A stretch of 64,000 bases of DNA from Lentisphaerota bacterium (GTDB lineage Bacteria > Verrucomicrobiota > Lentisphaeria > Oligosphaerales > JABHEG01): positions 115,318 to 179,317 of the forward strand of contig JABHEG010000334.1 of the NCBI GenBank assembly GCA_018676675.1, written 5' to 3'. Shown in pieces: positions 8,880 through 20,400 of the stretch. The notes under the pieces were generated by a model. The model did not search any database, was not told the DNA's origin, and worked only from the letters and a program-made list of their open reading frames with translations. The position numbers and the translations under genes are program-made. The first letter of the stretch is position 1, and every line of letters starts with the position of its first letter.

Positions 8880-10568
8880 ATGAACAGCGATATCCTCAAA
8901 CCTATTCTGATTGCGGGAGCAGCGCTCCTCGCGTTGCTCGCCCTGCACAGCAAGTTCGTCAGCTCAAGGCCTGCCGGAGATGCCTGGACTGAGTCCTCCA
9001 GCCAGCCGGCCGTCAAGGCAACCGTTCCTGCGCTCCCTCCTCTCCCCCCCTCCGACACCCCGCCAGGCAAGCTTAAGCCCCCCCGGCCTCGGAGACGCCT
9101 CCAGCAGACCGACGAGAGTGACGCATCCTTGAGTTCGACGCTAACCCCGCCGAAGTCCCAGGCCGTGGGGACGAGATCCCCTCCCCTCCAGAAAGATGCC
9201 GCCCTTCCTGAAGAGTACCCCATCCCAGCCACAATCGAGGAAGCCAAACGATTTCTGCAGGCCATTCTTGACTCGACCAGTGGAAGCCGACATCGCGCGA
9301 TCGAGGAGCTCGGCAAGGCAATCGCCATGATGACCGGGGAGCGCAACGAAGCAGTCTCCGCGGCCCTTGAGTTGGTTGCGGATGACTGGCTCAGAAGGCG
9401 CTTCCTGAATGGATACCTTTACCAACTGGGACACGACGACCCTACAGCTGCACTGGCCTTTGCCGAAGCCGTGGAGGATGACCTGCGGATCAACAGCACA
9501 CGTAGTACGTCACGCCTATATGGGAAGAGCGAAGCCCTCTCAGCCGCTGTGCGAGGATGGGCCAACGGGAGCCTGAACGAGGTCCGGGACTGGGTGGATG
9601 CCCTGGAGAACGGATCTTCGCGAAATATCGCTTTGGCCGCCCTTGGTCAGGAGTGGAGTGTCCAGGATATGGAAGGGGCACTGAGCTGGGCAGAGGGCAT
9701 GGTCGAATCTGAGAATGCGAGATGGCTCCTCACGCAGATCGCGTCACGTCACGCCTCCAGTGATCTGGAAGGAGCGTTGGACTACTTCTCCGGCATCGAG
9801 CCGGGAACGACGCGGGATGTCTATCTCCAGGGCATCATCACGCGCTGGGCCATCTCATCCCCCGAAGAAGCCATGAAAGCGGTCAGCACCACGACCTCCC
9901 TCTCAACCGCCCAGAACATGGCGCGGCAAGTTCTTCATTACTGGGCTCGAAAGGCTCCCGGAGACGCCATGCAGTGGGTCGAGGACTCGGCCACAGAAGC
10001 AACCTACACGCGCGATATTCAGGCCGTGGTGCATGCTTGGGCCCAGACTGCTCCGGACGCCGCGCTCGAGTATGCGGACTCGGTTGCGGACGCTCAACAA
10101 CGCGAGCGGCTGACCCGCACGGTCATCGCGGAAATGGGACGCAGGAAACCTGCCGAGGCTCTGGACGTACTGGGAAGCCTGGCCGACTCCTCACAGCGTG
10201 ACAGCCTGGAGGAGAGCATCCTGACCCAATGGGCCAAGAGGGATCCTGGGGCAACAGCGGATTGGGTGACAGAGATGGGAAATGCCGACAGACAACACGT
10301 GGCCACCGGAAATCTGATGCTGCAGTGGGGCGCCAAAGACACGGCCCAAGCGGTTCAGTGGACCCGTCAACTGCCCGTCGGAGCCACCCGGAATGCAGCC
10401 GTCTTGGCGATCGCGGCTGCGAACCAGAGCTTCACTGACCGGAAGGATCTCGCCGAATGGCAGAAGTTGATCCGCGATCCCGAGCTGCCTGCCGCAACCG
10501 TCCGGGAACTCCTCCAGGAATCCGCTCTTCCCTACGACCTGTTACGGACGCTACAGAGCTCCCTCTAA
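8880..10568 (+). CDS. Membrane-anchored alpha-solenoid repeat protein
   Basis: A 562-residue protein with one N-terminal membrane segment (ILIAGAALLALLALHS), a Pro/Ser-rich linker to about residue 110, and then roughly ten helical repeats of 30-34 residues. The repeats share a 'W(A)...P..A..W...L....R' pattern, for example HYWARKAPGDAMQWVED and TQWAKRDPGATADWVTE. This architecture is common in Verrucomicrobia-type genomes and fits a periplasmic scaffold. It starts only 8 nt after the pectate-lyase-like gene and is almost certainly co-transcribed with it. No enzymatic motif is visible. Confidence 0.8.
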   Translation: MNSDILKPILIAGAALLALLALHSKFVSSRPAGDAWTESSSQPAVKATVPALPPLPPSDTPPGKLKPPRPRRRLQQTDESDASLSSTLTPPKSQAVGTRSPPLQKDAALPEEYPIPATIEEAKRFLQAILDSTSGSRHRAIEELGKAIAMMTGERNEAVSAALELVADDWLRRRFLNGYLYQLGHDDPTAALAFAEAVEDDLRINSTRSTSRLYGKSEALSAAVRGWANGSLNEVRDWVDALENGSSRNIALAALGQEWSVQDMEGALSWAEGMVESENARWLLTQIASRHASSDLEGALDYFSGIEPGTTRDVYLQGIITRWAISSPEEAMKAVSTTTSLSTAQNMARQVLHYWARKAPGDAMQWVEDSATEATYTRDIQAVVHAWAQTAPDAALEYADSVADAQQRERLTRTVIAEMGRRKPAEALDVLGSLADSSQRDSLEESILTQWAKRDPGATADWVTEMGNADRQHVATGNLMLQWGAKDTAQAVQWTRQLPVGATRNAAVLAIAAANQSFTDRKDLAEWQKLIRDPELPAATVRELLQESALPYDLLRTLQSSL

Positions 10569-10599
10569 CCGCGAAGGCCGTCAAGACAAAGGCAATCAG

Positions 10600-10666
10600 G
10601 GCATCGCGCCCTCTCCCACGTCGGCTGCATCTGACCTCAATGTGGGAGGCGGTGCCATCCGGCGAC
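10600..10666. repeat. REP-like imperfect hairpin related to the MITE core
   Basis: GTGGGAGGCGGTGCCATCC at 10642-10660 nearly repeats the right arm inside both MITE copies (GTGGGAGGCGGTGCCACCC). A left arm, GGCATCGCGCCCTCTCCCAC at 10600-10619, pairs with it through CTCCCAC/GTGGGAG and further bases. No terminal inverted repeats or target duplication surround it, so the hairpin exists here without the mobile ends. It could also act as a terminator for the upstream gene. Confidence 0.6.
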
Positions 10667-10864
10667 CTCATCCTGGATGCACTTCCCCCCGCCTAGTTAA
10701 CGCCACTTTCCTCCAGCGGCGAATGCCGTTGACTCAAGGCACGGTCGTCGGAGCCCCCCCCAGAGAGCGGCCCCTGGCGAGCCGATGTCTGCCTCCTTCG
10801 ACACCATCCCTGCGAAATCTGCGCGGTAGACAAGGGTATGCAATTGAGGGCCCCCTCCCTCCTG

Positions 10865-10892
10865 TTGTCAACGCGATCAAGTGAGGTATAAT
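10865..10892 (+). promoter_or_regulatory. Candidate sigma70 promoter for the SNF2 helicase
   Basis: TTGTCA (10865-10870) and a perfect TATAAT (10887-10892) are separated by 16 bp, close to the ideal housekeeping promoter. Transcription would start near 10899, downstream of the first in-frame GTG at 10881, so translation must start later; the next in-frame start is GTG at 10986. Confidence 0.6.
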
Positions 10893-10985
10893 CACACCCC
10901 AGCGCGGGCATCAGGAAAGTACCCCAACCCCAACCACTATTCAGGACCCCGACACGACAGGAGACCGACACCCCGTGGTTCCTCA

Positions 10986-13900
10986 GTGAGAACGTCTCTG
11001 TGTGAAAAATTCGCTGGTTCCTTCGAGTCTGAAGAGCGCAATGCAGGCAACGGCCTTTTCAATGTGAGAGCTCTGTCCGAGTACCGGGCATCGCCCACAC
11101 ACGTCGAGGCCGAGATAGACGGCAACCCCTACTGCGCCGTCCAGATCGAGCTTGTGGGACGCGCACTTCAAATGACCTGTGAGTGTGATACAGCGCAGGC
11201 CAGTCAGGGCTGCCCGCATCTTTGGTGTGCGCTGCGAGCGGCAGATGAGTACGGCGACCTGCAGAAGGCGACCAGTCGAGCTGTCCGGCAACATCCTGAA
11301 ATCGCCGCCCTGGGGGCGGATCCCCCAGCGCCCTCTTCCCCATCTTCAGAGGTCCTGTCGGAAGAGCCGCCTCAGAGCCGACCGCCCACGCCGCCCCCAG
11401 CCTCGCCACCGGCATCAGACAACGGCGACCTCATCTACGAATACGGTGAGGAAGAGAAGGACACGCGCTCCTACCGAACGCCGCGTTCAGGTTTGGGGGG
11501 ACTCCTGGCCGCAAGGGAAGCGACGGGGAAGCAGGCCGCTCCCGCAAGTCGCGGCTCAGACGGACAAGCGCGGACGAACAGAGCCGCGCACAGCGTAAGC
11601 GGTACCCTCCCGAACAAAGCCGCGTCCCCCCAACGCGGGATAAGCGGTCCCCTCCCGTTGGTCAGGGCTCCGACAGAGCAGGTCGATCTGGACACGGGCC
11701 TCCGCATCCTCTACCTGATCCCCATGGACGTCTGCCGGAAAACCGGGCGCCTGGCGATTTGTACCTTCTGGCAGACGCGCAGAGGGAGACGCTGGGGGGA
11801 GCTCCGGCCACTCAGGTATGAGCCGTTCGGTCCCACACCGGGCATGGCTGATGATCATTTCTTTGAAATGCTGGCACCGTTCTCGATCAGCCAGGCGAAC
11901 GTTGAACTCTACGGCCTCGCCAACCAGGGCAACCTCTTCGCCCCAGGCCCCGAAACGACGTCACAACTGATTCCCATGCTTGCCGAAACAGGCCGGCTCT
12001 TCTGGCAGGCAGACAGCCGGGACCCGGACTGGAAACCGCTGTCTGCGCATCTGGGTGATGCCTGGAAATTTCACCTGGCATTCGAGGTCGACGATAGCCG
12101 CGTTCGAGTAACGGGCAGTTTGATGCGCAATCGAGACCACTGCGATCTCAACCAGGCCTTGTTCTACGATCCCGGGGGAATCATCATCACCCATGCTCAC
12201 GTCGCCCTCCTGGAACACTTCGGGGCCTTCAACCAACTGCTGCGATTGCGCTATCGCAACCCGCTGATTCTGTCGTTGGCCGACGCCGATGTGCTCGTCC
12301 GTCAACTGCTGTTGACCTCGGAGCTCGACCTCTCGTCCCTCCCTCCGGAGTTGCAGTACGCGCCGGCTGAAACAGACGTCACCGGCCAGCTCTTCGTGCG
12401 AACTGCGCAGTACACGTTTCGTGGGAAAGAACAGCTGCACGTAGATCTCTCGTTTGACTACGGAGGAGTCACGGTCGAAGAGCACAGTGAGGAGACACAG
12501 CTCCTGCTGTCTGAGGGGCACCGGCTGTTCCAACGTGATCTGAGTGCAGAGGAGGCCATCCGCAGCCGCCTTCGCCTCCTCGGTTTTCGGCTTGCGGAGA
12601 ACGCAGCGCGGGAGGAAGTAGGCTGGAAGCTCGACCCCAGTCGGCTGGACGATGTCGTACGCGTGTTGCTGGAAGATGACTGGCTGGTCGTTGCGGAGGG
12701 AAAGACCTACCGGAAGCCGGTGGAAAAGCGCGCTGAGATTCGCTCGGGACAGGACTGGTTCGAACTCAAGGGCGACGTGACCTTCGGCGACCAGAAACTT
12801 GCTCTGCCACAGCTGCTCGCTTTGCAGCGGAAGGGCGCCACTACCGTCGTTCTTGATGATGGCAGCATCGGCGTCCTGCCGCTGGAATGGCTGACTCAGT
12901 TTACCGCTCTGACGGAACTGGGTGACTTCACCGATGATGCCTTGCAGTTCCGCCGTTCGCAGGCCGTACTCATCGACTCTCTGATCAAAGACCGCAACAG
13001 TGTTGATTTCGATGCCCAGTTTGCGGCTGTCCGGGAGAGACTGAGCGACTTCTCCGGTGTGTCCCCTGCCCCGGCCCCCAACGGTTTCGGCGGCACGCTG
13101 CGTTCGTACCAGGCGTTTGGCCTTGGCTGGATTGGCGCGCTGGCGTCCATGGGCGTCGGGGGGTGTCTCGCCGATGACATGGGCCTTGGGAAAACTGTTC
13201 AGGTACTCGCTTTCCTCCTGCAGCGGAAGGTCCGGGGAAGCGTTCACCCCAGCTTGGTAGTCATGCCGAAATCACTCATCTTCAATTGGCAGGCCGAAGC
13301 TGAGACGTTCGCGCCAACACTGCGAATCCAGCCGCATACCGGAGCCGGACGCGCACGCTCCTCCAAGAGGTTCAGAGCCGTGGATGTCGTTCTGACGACG
13401 TACGGAACACTGCGAATGGACATCGAGTGGCTCAGTAAAGTGCGCTTTGACTGCTGCATTCTCGACGAATCCCAGGCCATCAAGAACGCCGACACGTCAA
13501 CCGCAAAAGCCGCACGGCTCATCGATGCCGATTTCCGGCTGGCGATGAGTGGAACTCCGGTCGAAAACCACATCCGTGAGCTCTTCAGTCAGTTCGAGTT
13601 CCTCAACCCGGGCATGTTGGGACGCTCCGGTTTGGCCACCTACCTCACCCGAGGCGGCGACCTTTCCACTGAAGATCTGGAGGCGATACGTCAAGCTCTC
13701 CACCCATACATCCTTCGGCGAACGAAGGGGGAAGTCGCAACCGAACTCCCGGAGAAGACGGAACAGACGATCTACTGTGCTCTCTCTCCGGAACAGGAAA
13801 CTCTCTATGCCGAGCTCAAAGACTACTACCGGCAAAAGCTCCTCGACCAGAAGAAGCAGGGCACAAAGAACGTCGGGCGACACAGTAAGATAGATATGCT

Positions 13901-14480
13901 TGAGGCCCTCCTGCGGCTACGCCAGGCAGCCTGCCACCCAGGCATGATCAATGAGAAATACCTGACCATCGCCAGCGGGAAACTGGATCTGGTTGTAGAC
14001 CGGATAGAGGAACTGCGTGAGGAGGGACACAAAGTGCTGGTCTTTTCACAGTTCACCACATTCCTCAAACTCGTCCGCGACCGCCTGACCAGCACGGGAT
14101 GCGGGTTCTGCTACCTCGATGGCCAGACTTCCGACCGCGATGATCAGGTCAGGCGTTTCCAGGAGTGTCCGGAATTCCCCGTTTTCCTGATCAGCTTGAA
14201 GGCCGGCGGCGTGGGACTGAATCTGACGGCGGCTGAGTACGTGTTCATGCTGGACCCCTGGTGGAATCCGGCAACCGAATCCCAGGCCATCGATCGAGCC
14301 CATCGCATTGGGCAAACCCGCCGCGTCTTCGCCTACCGGTTCATCAGCAAAGGGACGGTTGAAGAAAAGGTCCTGTCCATGCAGATGGAGAAACGGGAGA
14401 TCGCCGACGCGGTGATCAGTGCCAATGCGTCGGCCATCGCCAACATCACCCCGGGGGACATAGAACTGCTCCTTCAGTAG
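10986..14480 (+). CDS. SWIM zinc-finger SNF2-type DNA helicase
   Basis: A 1164-residue Swi2/Snf2 ATPase. The N-terminus has a SWIM zinc finger (CECD...CPHLW, about residues 65-80). A middle region is Pro-rich and low-complexity (about 115-235). The C-terminal half is the helicase: Walker A DDMGLGKT near residue 730, motif II as DESQ near 826, motif III MSGTPVEN, motifs V-VI KAGGVGLNL and QAIDRAHRIGQ. These enzymes use ATP to move along or remodel DNA-protein complexes; the bacterial role is unclear but often linked to transcription or repair. Start: GTG at 10986, because the upstream GTG overlaps the promoter. No ideal ribosome site precedes it (AGGAGA is 21 nt away), so the exact start remains uncertain. 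It ends 7 nt from a convergent gene. Confidence 0.92.
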   Translation: MRTSLCEKFAGSFESEERNAGNGLFNVRALSEYRASPTHVEAEIDGNPYCAVQIELVGRALQMTCECDTAQASQGCPHLWCALRAADEYGDLQKATSRAVRQHPEIAALGADPPAPSSPSSEVLSEEPPQSRPPTPPPASPPASDNGDLIYEYGEEEKDTRSYRTPRSGLGGLLAAREATGKQAAPASRGSDGQARTNRAAHSVSGTLPNKAASPQRGISGPLPLVRAPTEQVDLDTGLRILYLIPMDVCRKTGRLAICTFWQTRRGRRWGELRPLRYEPFGPTPGMADDHFFEMLAPFSISQANVELYGLANQGNLFAPGPETTSQLIPMLAETGRLFWQADSRDPDWKPLSAHLGDAWKFHLAFEVDDSRVRVTGSLMRNRDHCDLNQALFYDPGGIIITHAHVALLEHFGAFNQLLRLRYRNPLILSLADADVLVRQLLLTSELDLSSLPPELQYAPAETDVTGQLFVRTAQYTFRGKEQLHVDLSFDYGGVTVEEHSEETQLLLSEGHRLFQRDLSAEEAIRSRLRLLGFRLAENAAREEVGWKLDPSRLDDVVRVLLEDDWLVVAEGKTYRKPVEKRAEIRSGQDWFELKGDVTFGDQKLALPQLLALQRKGATTVVLDDGSIGVLPLEWLTQFTALTELGDFTDDALQFRRSQAVLIDSLIKDRNSVDFDAQFAAVRERLSDFSGVSPAPAPNGFGGTLRSYQAFGLGWIGALASMGVGGCLADDMGLGKTVQVLAFLLQRKVRGSVHPSLVVMPKSLIFNWQAEAETFAPTLRIQPHTGAGRARSSKRFRAVDVVLTTYGTLRMDIEWLSKVRFDCCILDESQAIKNADTSTAKAARLIDADFRLAMSGTPVENHIRELFSQFEFLNPGMLGRSGLATYLTRGGDLSTEDLEAIRQALHPYILRRTKGEVATELPEKTEQTIYCALSPEQETLYAELKDYYRQKLLDQKKQGTKNVGRHSKIDMLEALLRLRQAACHPGMINEKYLTIASGKLDLVVDRIEELREEGHKVLVFSQFTTFLKLVRDRLTSTGCGFCYLDGQTSDRDDQVRRFQECPEFPVFLISLKAGGVGLNLTAAEYVFMLDPWWNPATESQAIDRAHRIGQTRRVFAYRFISKGTVEEKVLSMQMEKREIADAVISANASAIANITPGDIELLLQ

Positions 14481-14487
14481 CAGTTGT

Positions 14488-17400
14488 TCACCTCGCGGGA
14501 GGCGGCGTCTCCCGTACGACCGCCCCGTGTTCATCGCTCATGATCAGGAGGGCAAAGCGTTCCACTTGTTCCAACTCGCCCGAGTTCAGCGACGCATAGT
14601 CGAACCGTCCCCGCAGATCGGTGTATCCATCCTTGTAGAATTGCACCTCGCCGCCTTTTCGTCTCGCATACACCTTCACATATACCTTGCTCAGCGGTTT
14701 CGTCTTGCCCAGCGCAGTCACCTGGACCTGTCCGTAGCCCGACGACAACCTGATCCCCATGGCATGGGGGTAATACGGGACGCTTCTGCTCACCCCTTCG
14801 CCTGCCACCTCGACCATCACGTTGCGGCTGCGATAGTCTTTGGGAATATCAACCCGCTTGACCCCGCCTTTCGAAGCAAGCTTGGTGGTTGCTGTGCGGT
14901 GAGGCCGCACGACCGCGAACTGGCTGGATACGTCACGGACGAATGGGTTCCGGGAGAAGAGCAGTTCCACATCCATCAGGTAATAGCTCAGTCGACACTC
15001 ATCCAGATTCCGATGCGTGACCACCAGCGCTTGATCCTCCACAACCACGTCAAGAACGGGGGCCGTGTCCGCCAGCTGGGTCTGACGTTGCTCACGGTTC
15101 TCGCTGTCCTGTACCTCAGCCCCATCGCCTCCGATTTCCTCAACCTGGGCCAGGACGTCCCGGAAGCGGTCCCGCCAACGATCAACCGGGTAGTCGCGGT
15201 AGCGGCGAGCAATGGCTTTGGCGTCCGCCGGGGCTTCCCGGTAGAGGGCAACGTAGGCACGCATGTAGTCGTACTGCAAACGCGACGGGACGCGCTCCGG
15301 GTCCACTCGATCGAAGAACGTCATGGCCTCGGCAATCCGGTCCTGGAGGAACAGATAGTAGGCCACACCGAGACAATCCGCGCTACTGAGAGAGGGACGG
15401 TACTGGAGACACGAGAGCAACCGTGTGTACTGGGCACGGAAGCCGCTGTTCATGATCTGATGTCGAGCTCCGAGTCGGAAAACACGAGGATTGATCAGAG
15501 GTGCATACTCCCGATGCTCGTACGTGCGCCTGGTCACGGGATCAATGGTCAACAGATCAGCCGTCAAGGCCATTCCGCAGGCGGCCGGGAACCCCGTGTG
15601 CTTTAGGAATTCTCGAGCAGGAGACTTGCGGTTGTGCTGGAGGGCGTAGGACCACAGAGTGGAGTCGTAATGATGCCTTGCGCTCAGCAGCTCGATCACT
15701 TGATCGAAGAAAGCAGCGTCTTTCATCCGGAAAGCGATCAATCCCAGGTCGAGACGCTCGATATTGTGGCCTTTCAGGAAAGCGAGGACTTCGGCGGGGC
15801 TCCCCTCCTGGGAGATATGCTCCCACGATGTGGTGTCAAACTTGGTCAACTGCGACACCACGTTGAGCGTAAAGGGGGCGGTCCGGGCGATCGCCAGCCC
15901 TCGCTCTGCAACGCGAACTGGCGTCATAGGGAACTGCCCCACCTGGGGGAAGTAGAAGGCGTATTCCAGCATTTCCGTGGTAAACGGTTCCAGAGAAAGC
16001 GGGATACTCCGCGTGTAGAAGCCGTCGGCGACAGGGATCGCCCCTCTGGGGATCTGCAGCAACACGTCCACCACACGGCCAGCCGATGTCGGGTTGGTCA
16101 CCACGACCTGGCAACCGTAGACTCGATGGGTCAGGAACTCCTCCGTGACGAACTTGTCATGCCGTACGTTTCCTTCGAAGCGGAACCGGTCGGCAGTGTC
16201 GTAGAAGCTCCGGCTCACCAGGAATGGAGCCGGCTCGGCCGCTTTCGTGCAGGCCGAGATCTCCTGACTGTAAACGATCGCGTCGGTCTTCGGCGAGATG
16301 GTCAGCGCCTCGTTCCGGCGCTCCATCTCCGGCGCTTCCGCAGCAAACGGCAAGTCCAACACGGCCAGCGCAAGCATGGTCTCCGCGAATGAACTCGTAG
16401 CTTCGGCAACGTGCTTGGACAGAAACGGCTCCTTGGGAGCGTGCTGAGCGTAGTCAACCCAGAACCGGTTGACCGTGATCAGTTCAGCCAGTTGCTGCTG
16501 AATCGGCAGTTCGTAGTAGTTGTTCTCGACCCACTCCTTGGTGGCACTGGCCTGACGGAACAGCTGCCGCACGGCTTTGCGGCGCTTTGCGACTCGCTTC
16601 TTCAGCGACTTCTCTTCCGCCGCAAAGAGCCCCTCGAGGTCGGCAAGGGCGTCGTCTGTCTCTCCTCCTGAGGCGGCGACAGCCCTTGTGCGTACTGCGC
16701 CCGAGACGACCGCGCGGTCGAGGGTGAGGCCTCGTCCAGCCTTCTTCGTGGGGGCTCTTATGTCCGCCACATCTCCGAAGTCATCCCCTCCGCCGTCGAA
16801 GCCGCCGAAGTCGTCGCCCCCTCCCATGCCCCCCCCTTGCGCCAGCGCCAGCCCAGAGCTGCGAAGCGCCGAAAGGAAGAGGTAGTTCTCATCCTCAGGT
16901 TGTGGCGGAATGAGCTCCTGCAGCTCGCGCATCTGGCGGCTAATTGAGCCGGTCACCGTCGCGACACGCTGGCCCAGCAAGATGCGTTCGACCGCATTGA
17001 GACGCCCATAAGCCCACGGCTTGAGGAAAGTCTCCACGTCGTCTCCCAGCATCCAGAGGTCAAGGAAGGTCTTGTCCTTCTTGTTGCCCAGATAGGGGGC
17101 TACGACCTGGCGGAAGAACGCCGGGTCGTGCTGGTGCAGGAAGAAGCTCAACTCGTGGCATGCATACTTTGAATACAGTTCTCGCTGCCGACTCACGTCA
17201 AGAGCAGGCCATCGGGTCACAAACTCGAACTCAGCCAGTGTTTTGCCCGTTTCGTCGTCCACGAGGGCCATACAGAGCCTATAGACATCGCTCAATGTCT
17301 TGTAGACCTCAAACCGTCCGGACCGCACGTCGGCTATGGTCATGCTCTGTCCTCCGCGCAGCAGCGTCACGTTCTTTGCTTCGGCGCAGATGTCTTCCGG

Positions 17401-20400
17401 GGGCAGGTTCCGGGCCAGGCGCAGATCACGGTGTTTCGGGGGTGCGTCCGGAAGCGAGAACTTCCGTGACACGGCGGTCTGGCCATCCAGGGCAACGACA
17501 TGAAGCTGGCGCCGCGTCCCGAACTCCCCCAGCGGCACACGAATCCGCCCTTCGGCGTCAGGGCGCAGGTTGCTCAATACCAGTGAACGTTCACGGAGGA
17601 AGTCCAGCACGCTTCCCCCAACGCCTCCGCCCTTTCCCATATCTCCCATTCCTTCACCGAATGCCATGTCGGCCGTCGCCTGCAGTTTGGCTCGTTTCGC
17701 CATACTGGCAGACATAGGCTCCGGCGCTGCGGCGACCTGGCGCTCCGCTGTTGTCTCCTTCCGGCTCCAGGGATTGAGCAACAACCCGGGGCGCTGGAGC
17801 ATGTTCCCCGGGAAACGCCTGGCCCGGCGGCGCTCCAGGATGTATCGATACTCGTCGCCAATCGCTCGGCCGCTCGTGAACTCCCCAAGCACTGGTGGAA
17901 TTCGGACGATCGGCGCGTTGCCCCAGAGGCCGCCGAGTGCCTCTCCGGCATCGTGTTCAGGCTCGAATCGGGTGGCGAAGATGTGAACGCGGGTGTTTGG
18001 GTTCACTGCCGCGAGTTGCAGCGTCACCACATCGTCGGCCACTGTCAGATCGGCCACATTGAGCAGGTTGACGGATGTCGCTCTGGCGAGGCGGCCGCGC
18101 CCAATCCAGTGCCCATGCTGGAGCGTTGCATCCTCGAGCACCGAAATGGTCTGGTGCCCAAAGACGTTCGCAGCCCGAAGACGATACTCACCCGGAGCCA
18201 GCGGCGGAACGATCAGGACGTCCTTCTCCAACGTCAACTGAGACGTCAGTCGACGGATGGTCCGGCCCATTCCTCTGGTCTCGACCTCAATCATAGAGAC
18301 ATTGCGCCAGTCGAGAGGGACTCCACGCAGCCACGGCAATCGCAGAGCGTTCCCCGCGGGCACTCGGATTGGCAAGGCATGCCGGATAGGGCGTTGCGGG
18401 AGAGACCATAGCCGCCGGGCACCATCAGCAAACACCACGGCAATCCTGGAAATCTGCGGGAGGCCCCCGAGCTCAATACGCCCGGACGCATCGCTCTGGA
18501 GTGTGACAGTCACGGGCTGGCGAACGAAACGGTGACTGATCGTGAGGTTCACGGGGTAGCCGGGACGAGCTTCCCCCGTCCGACCACGGACCTCAAGCAT
18601 GTAGACGCCGTCCACGTGCCGCAGGTAGACATCATCGATCAAATCCGATGAGGCAATCCCGTTTATCGCGAAGGTCCGCTCTGCAGACACGTCTTTACGT
18701 TCCCCGCTCGTCACCGAGGTCACGTAACCACGGAGTTCAGCATGCACCGTCCTGACATTGTCAGGGACGTTGAATCGCACAATGGTCTCTGTGGACTCGG
18801 AGAGGTCAATCCCCCGGAACTCCTGGGTGCTTGAGATGCCCTCGGCGTCGCTTGACGTAATCGCCACGACCGAATCCTCCAGCAGAGAGAGGTCGTCTCC
18901 CAGCTGGCGGCCGGCCACGGTGAGACGCGGACGGATCAGCAGCTCTGCCTGTTCTCCAGGCAACAGCGACTCCCGATCGATATGGAAGCCGGCCGACAGA
19001 TGGCAGAGCTCAGCATGATGGTTGAAAGGGTGCCGGACGGCAAAGCCGGAAGACTCAACCACAAGTGTCTTGCGCCCTGCCTTGCTCGCAAGTGGGACAA
19101 CCACTTCTCCGGCTTCGTCGGCCTGGAACTCTCGACCGGCCAGCCAGAGGCCGGCATCCATGACGGGTTGGTGCCCTTCATCGTAGACACGAAACAGGTG
19201 TCCCGCGGACGTCACCCGCTCAGTGACATGCAGGCTGCCTTTGCGAATGAGGGCCCGACTGCTCTTGCCACCGCCGACGAGCTCAACCACGAACACGCCA
19301 CGTCCCGTCAATTCTGGCAGTTCAAAGGTCTCAACGTGTCGACGGAGCGGAACCTGCTCGTAGTGAAAGGTCTTCTCCACGTTCGGGATCAGTCCGGCCA
19401 GATCGATGGCCACCGTGACCTCCTGGCGCGTTGTCCGGTAGTAGTTGGCCGTATTGATGGCATAGACTTTCAGTAGCAGATCGCTGACGTTCTTGATTGC
19501 CACCTTCAGGGCCACAGTGTTGTCAACGGCAACTTGCCTTGGATTCGTCGGGGCGAAAACGATGTCGACCCGATTCTTCAAGGCTTGGACCCCCGAGGCC
19601 GGCAGCAACGCATACCAGCGCTCCAAATCCCCAATCCCGTTCACCGCCTTCACCTCGGCGAAAACGTGCTTCAGGTATTTCTCCTGCAGAAAATCGGAGA
19701 ACGCCTCATAGTCCGTCGCATCACGGAGGAAATGATCGAGGTAATCACGCACCAGGGATTCATCATTGAGAACAGGGGCAAGCCGTGTCGTCTTGGGAAA
19801 AGCCTGCCTCAGGTCCGCGTGAACGCGCTTGTTCTCGGGACGGGCCAGGAACATCCGGTTGACGTAGGGCATGTTCCTGGGGATCTTCAGGTAAGCCATG
19901 AACGTGTCGCGATCGTAGGTTCCTGTCTCGCGCCCAAATTGCAGCTGTGCGTAGAGGACATGCGCTTTCAGAGAGTTGAATGAAGGCGCGAGACGGTCAA
20001 CGAAGGTTCTGAGCCGGCCCAGGTACGCCCGCTTCTCTCCCCGGTCGACATCGATGTCAACATCATCGTTGGGGACAAGGCGGGCCAGGTACTCATTCAC
20101 AAAGCGCTGTTCGGTCAGGAGACGGGGGTGCCGTTTGAGGCACTCGGCCAACTGCGCGAGGCTCAGGCGCATGTGAGCCCCCAGGCTGCCGAAGCCCCGG
20201 CTCTGGCGCTCACCCAGCTCTGCCGAGATCAGATCCACGATATTGGGGGCTTCAGCTCGTTTGATGCGTTTGAGGAGATCTCGACGCTGTTCCGAGTTCA
20301 GTGGACCATCAGGGAGGATCTCGATTCCCTCGGGCGTGAACCCACTGACGCCCTTGTGTCGCGACAACGTGAGCTTACGCAGCCGCCCAAACTCAAGCAG

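Larger units (their letters stand above)
10569..10985. other. Intergenic region of about 417 bp
   Basis: No gene is supported. It holds a REP-like hairpin (10600-10666) related to the core of the two MITE copies, a strong-looking sigma70-type promoter (10865-10892) and a leader of about 90 nt with AGGAGA at 10959-10964. The open frame of the helicase extends into this region as far as a GTG at 10881, but that codon sits inside the promoter. Confidence 0.6.
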
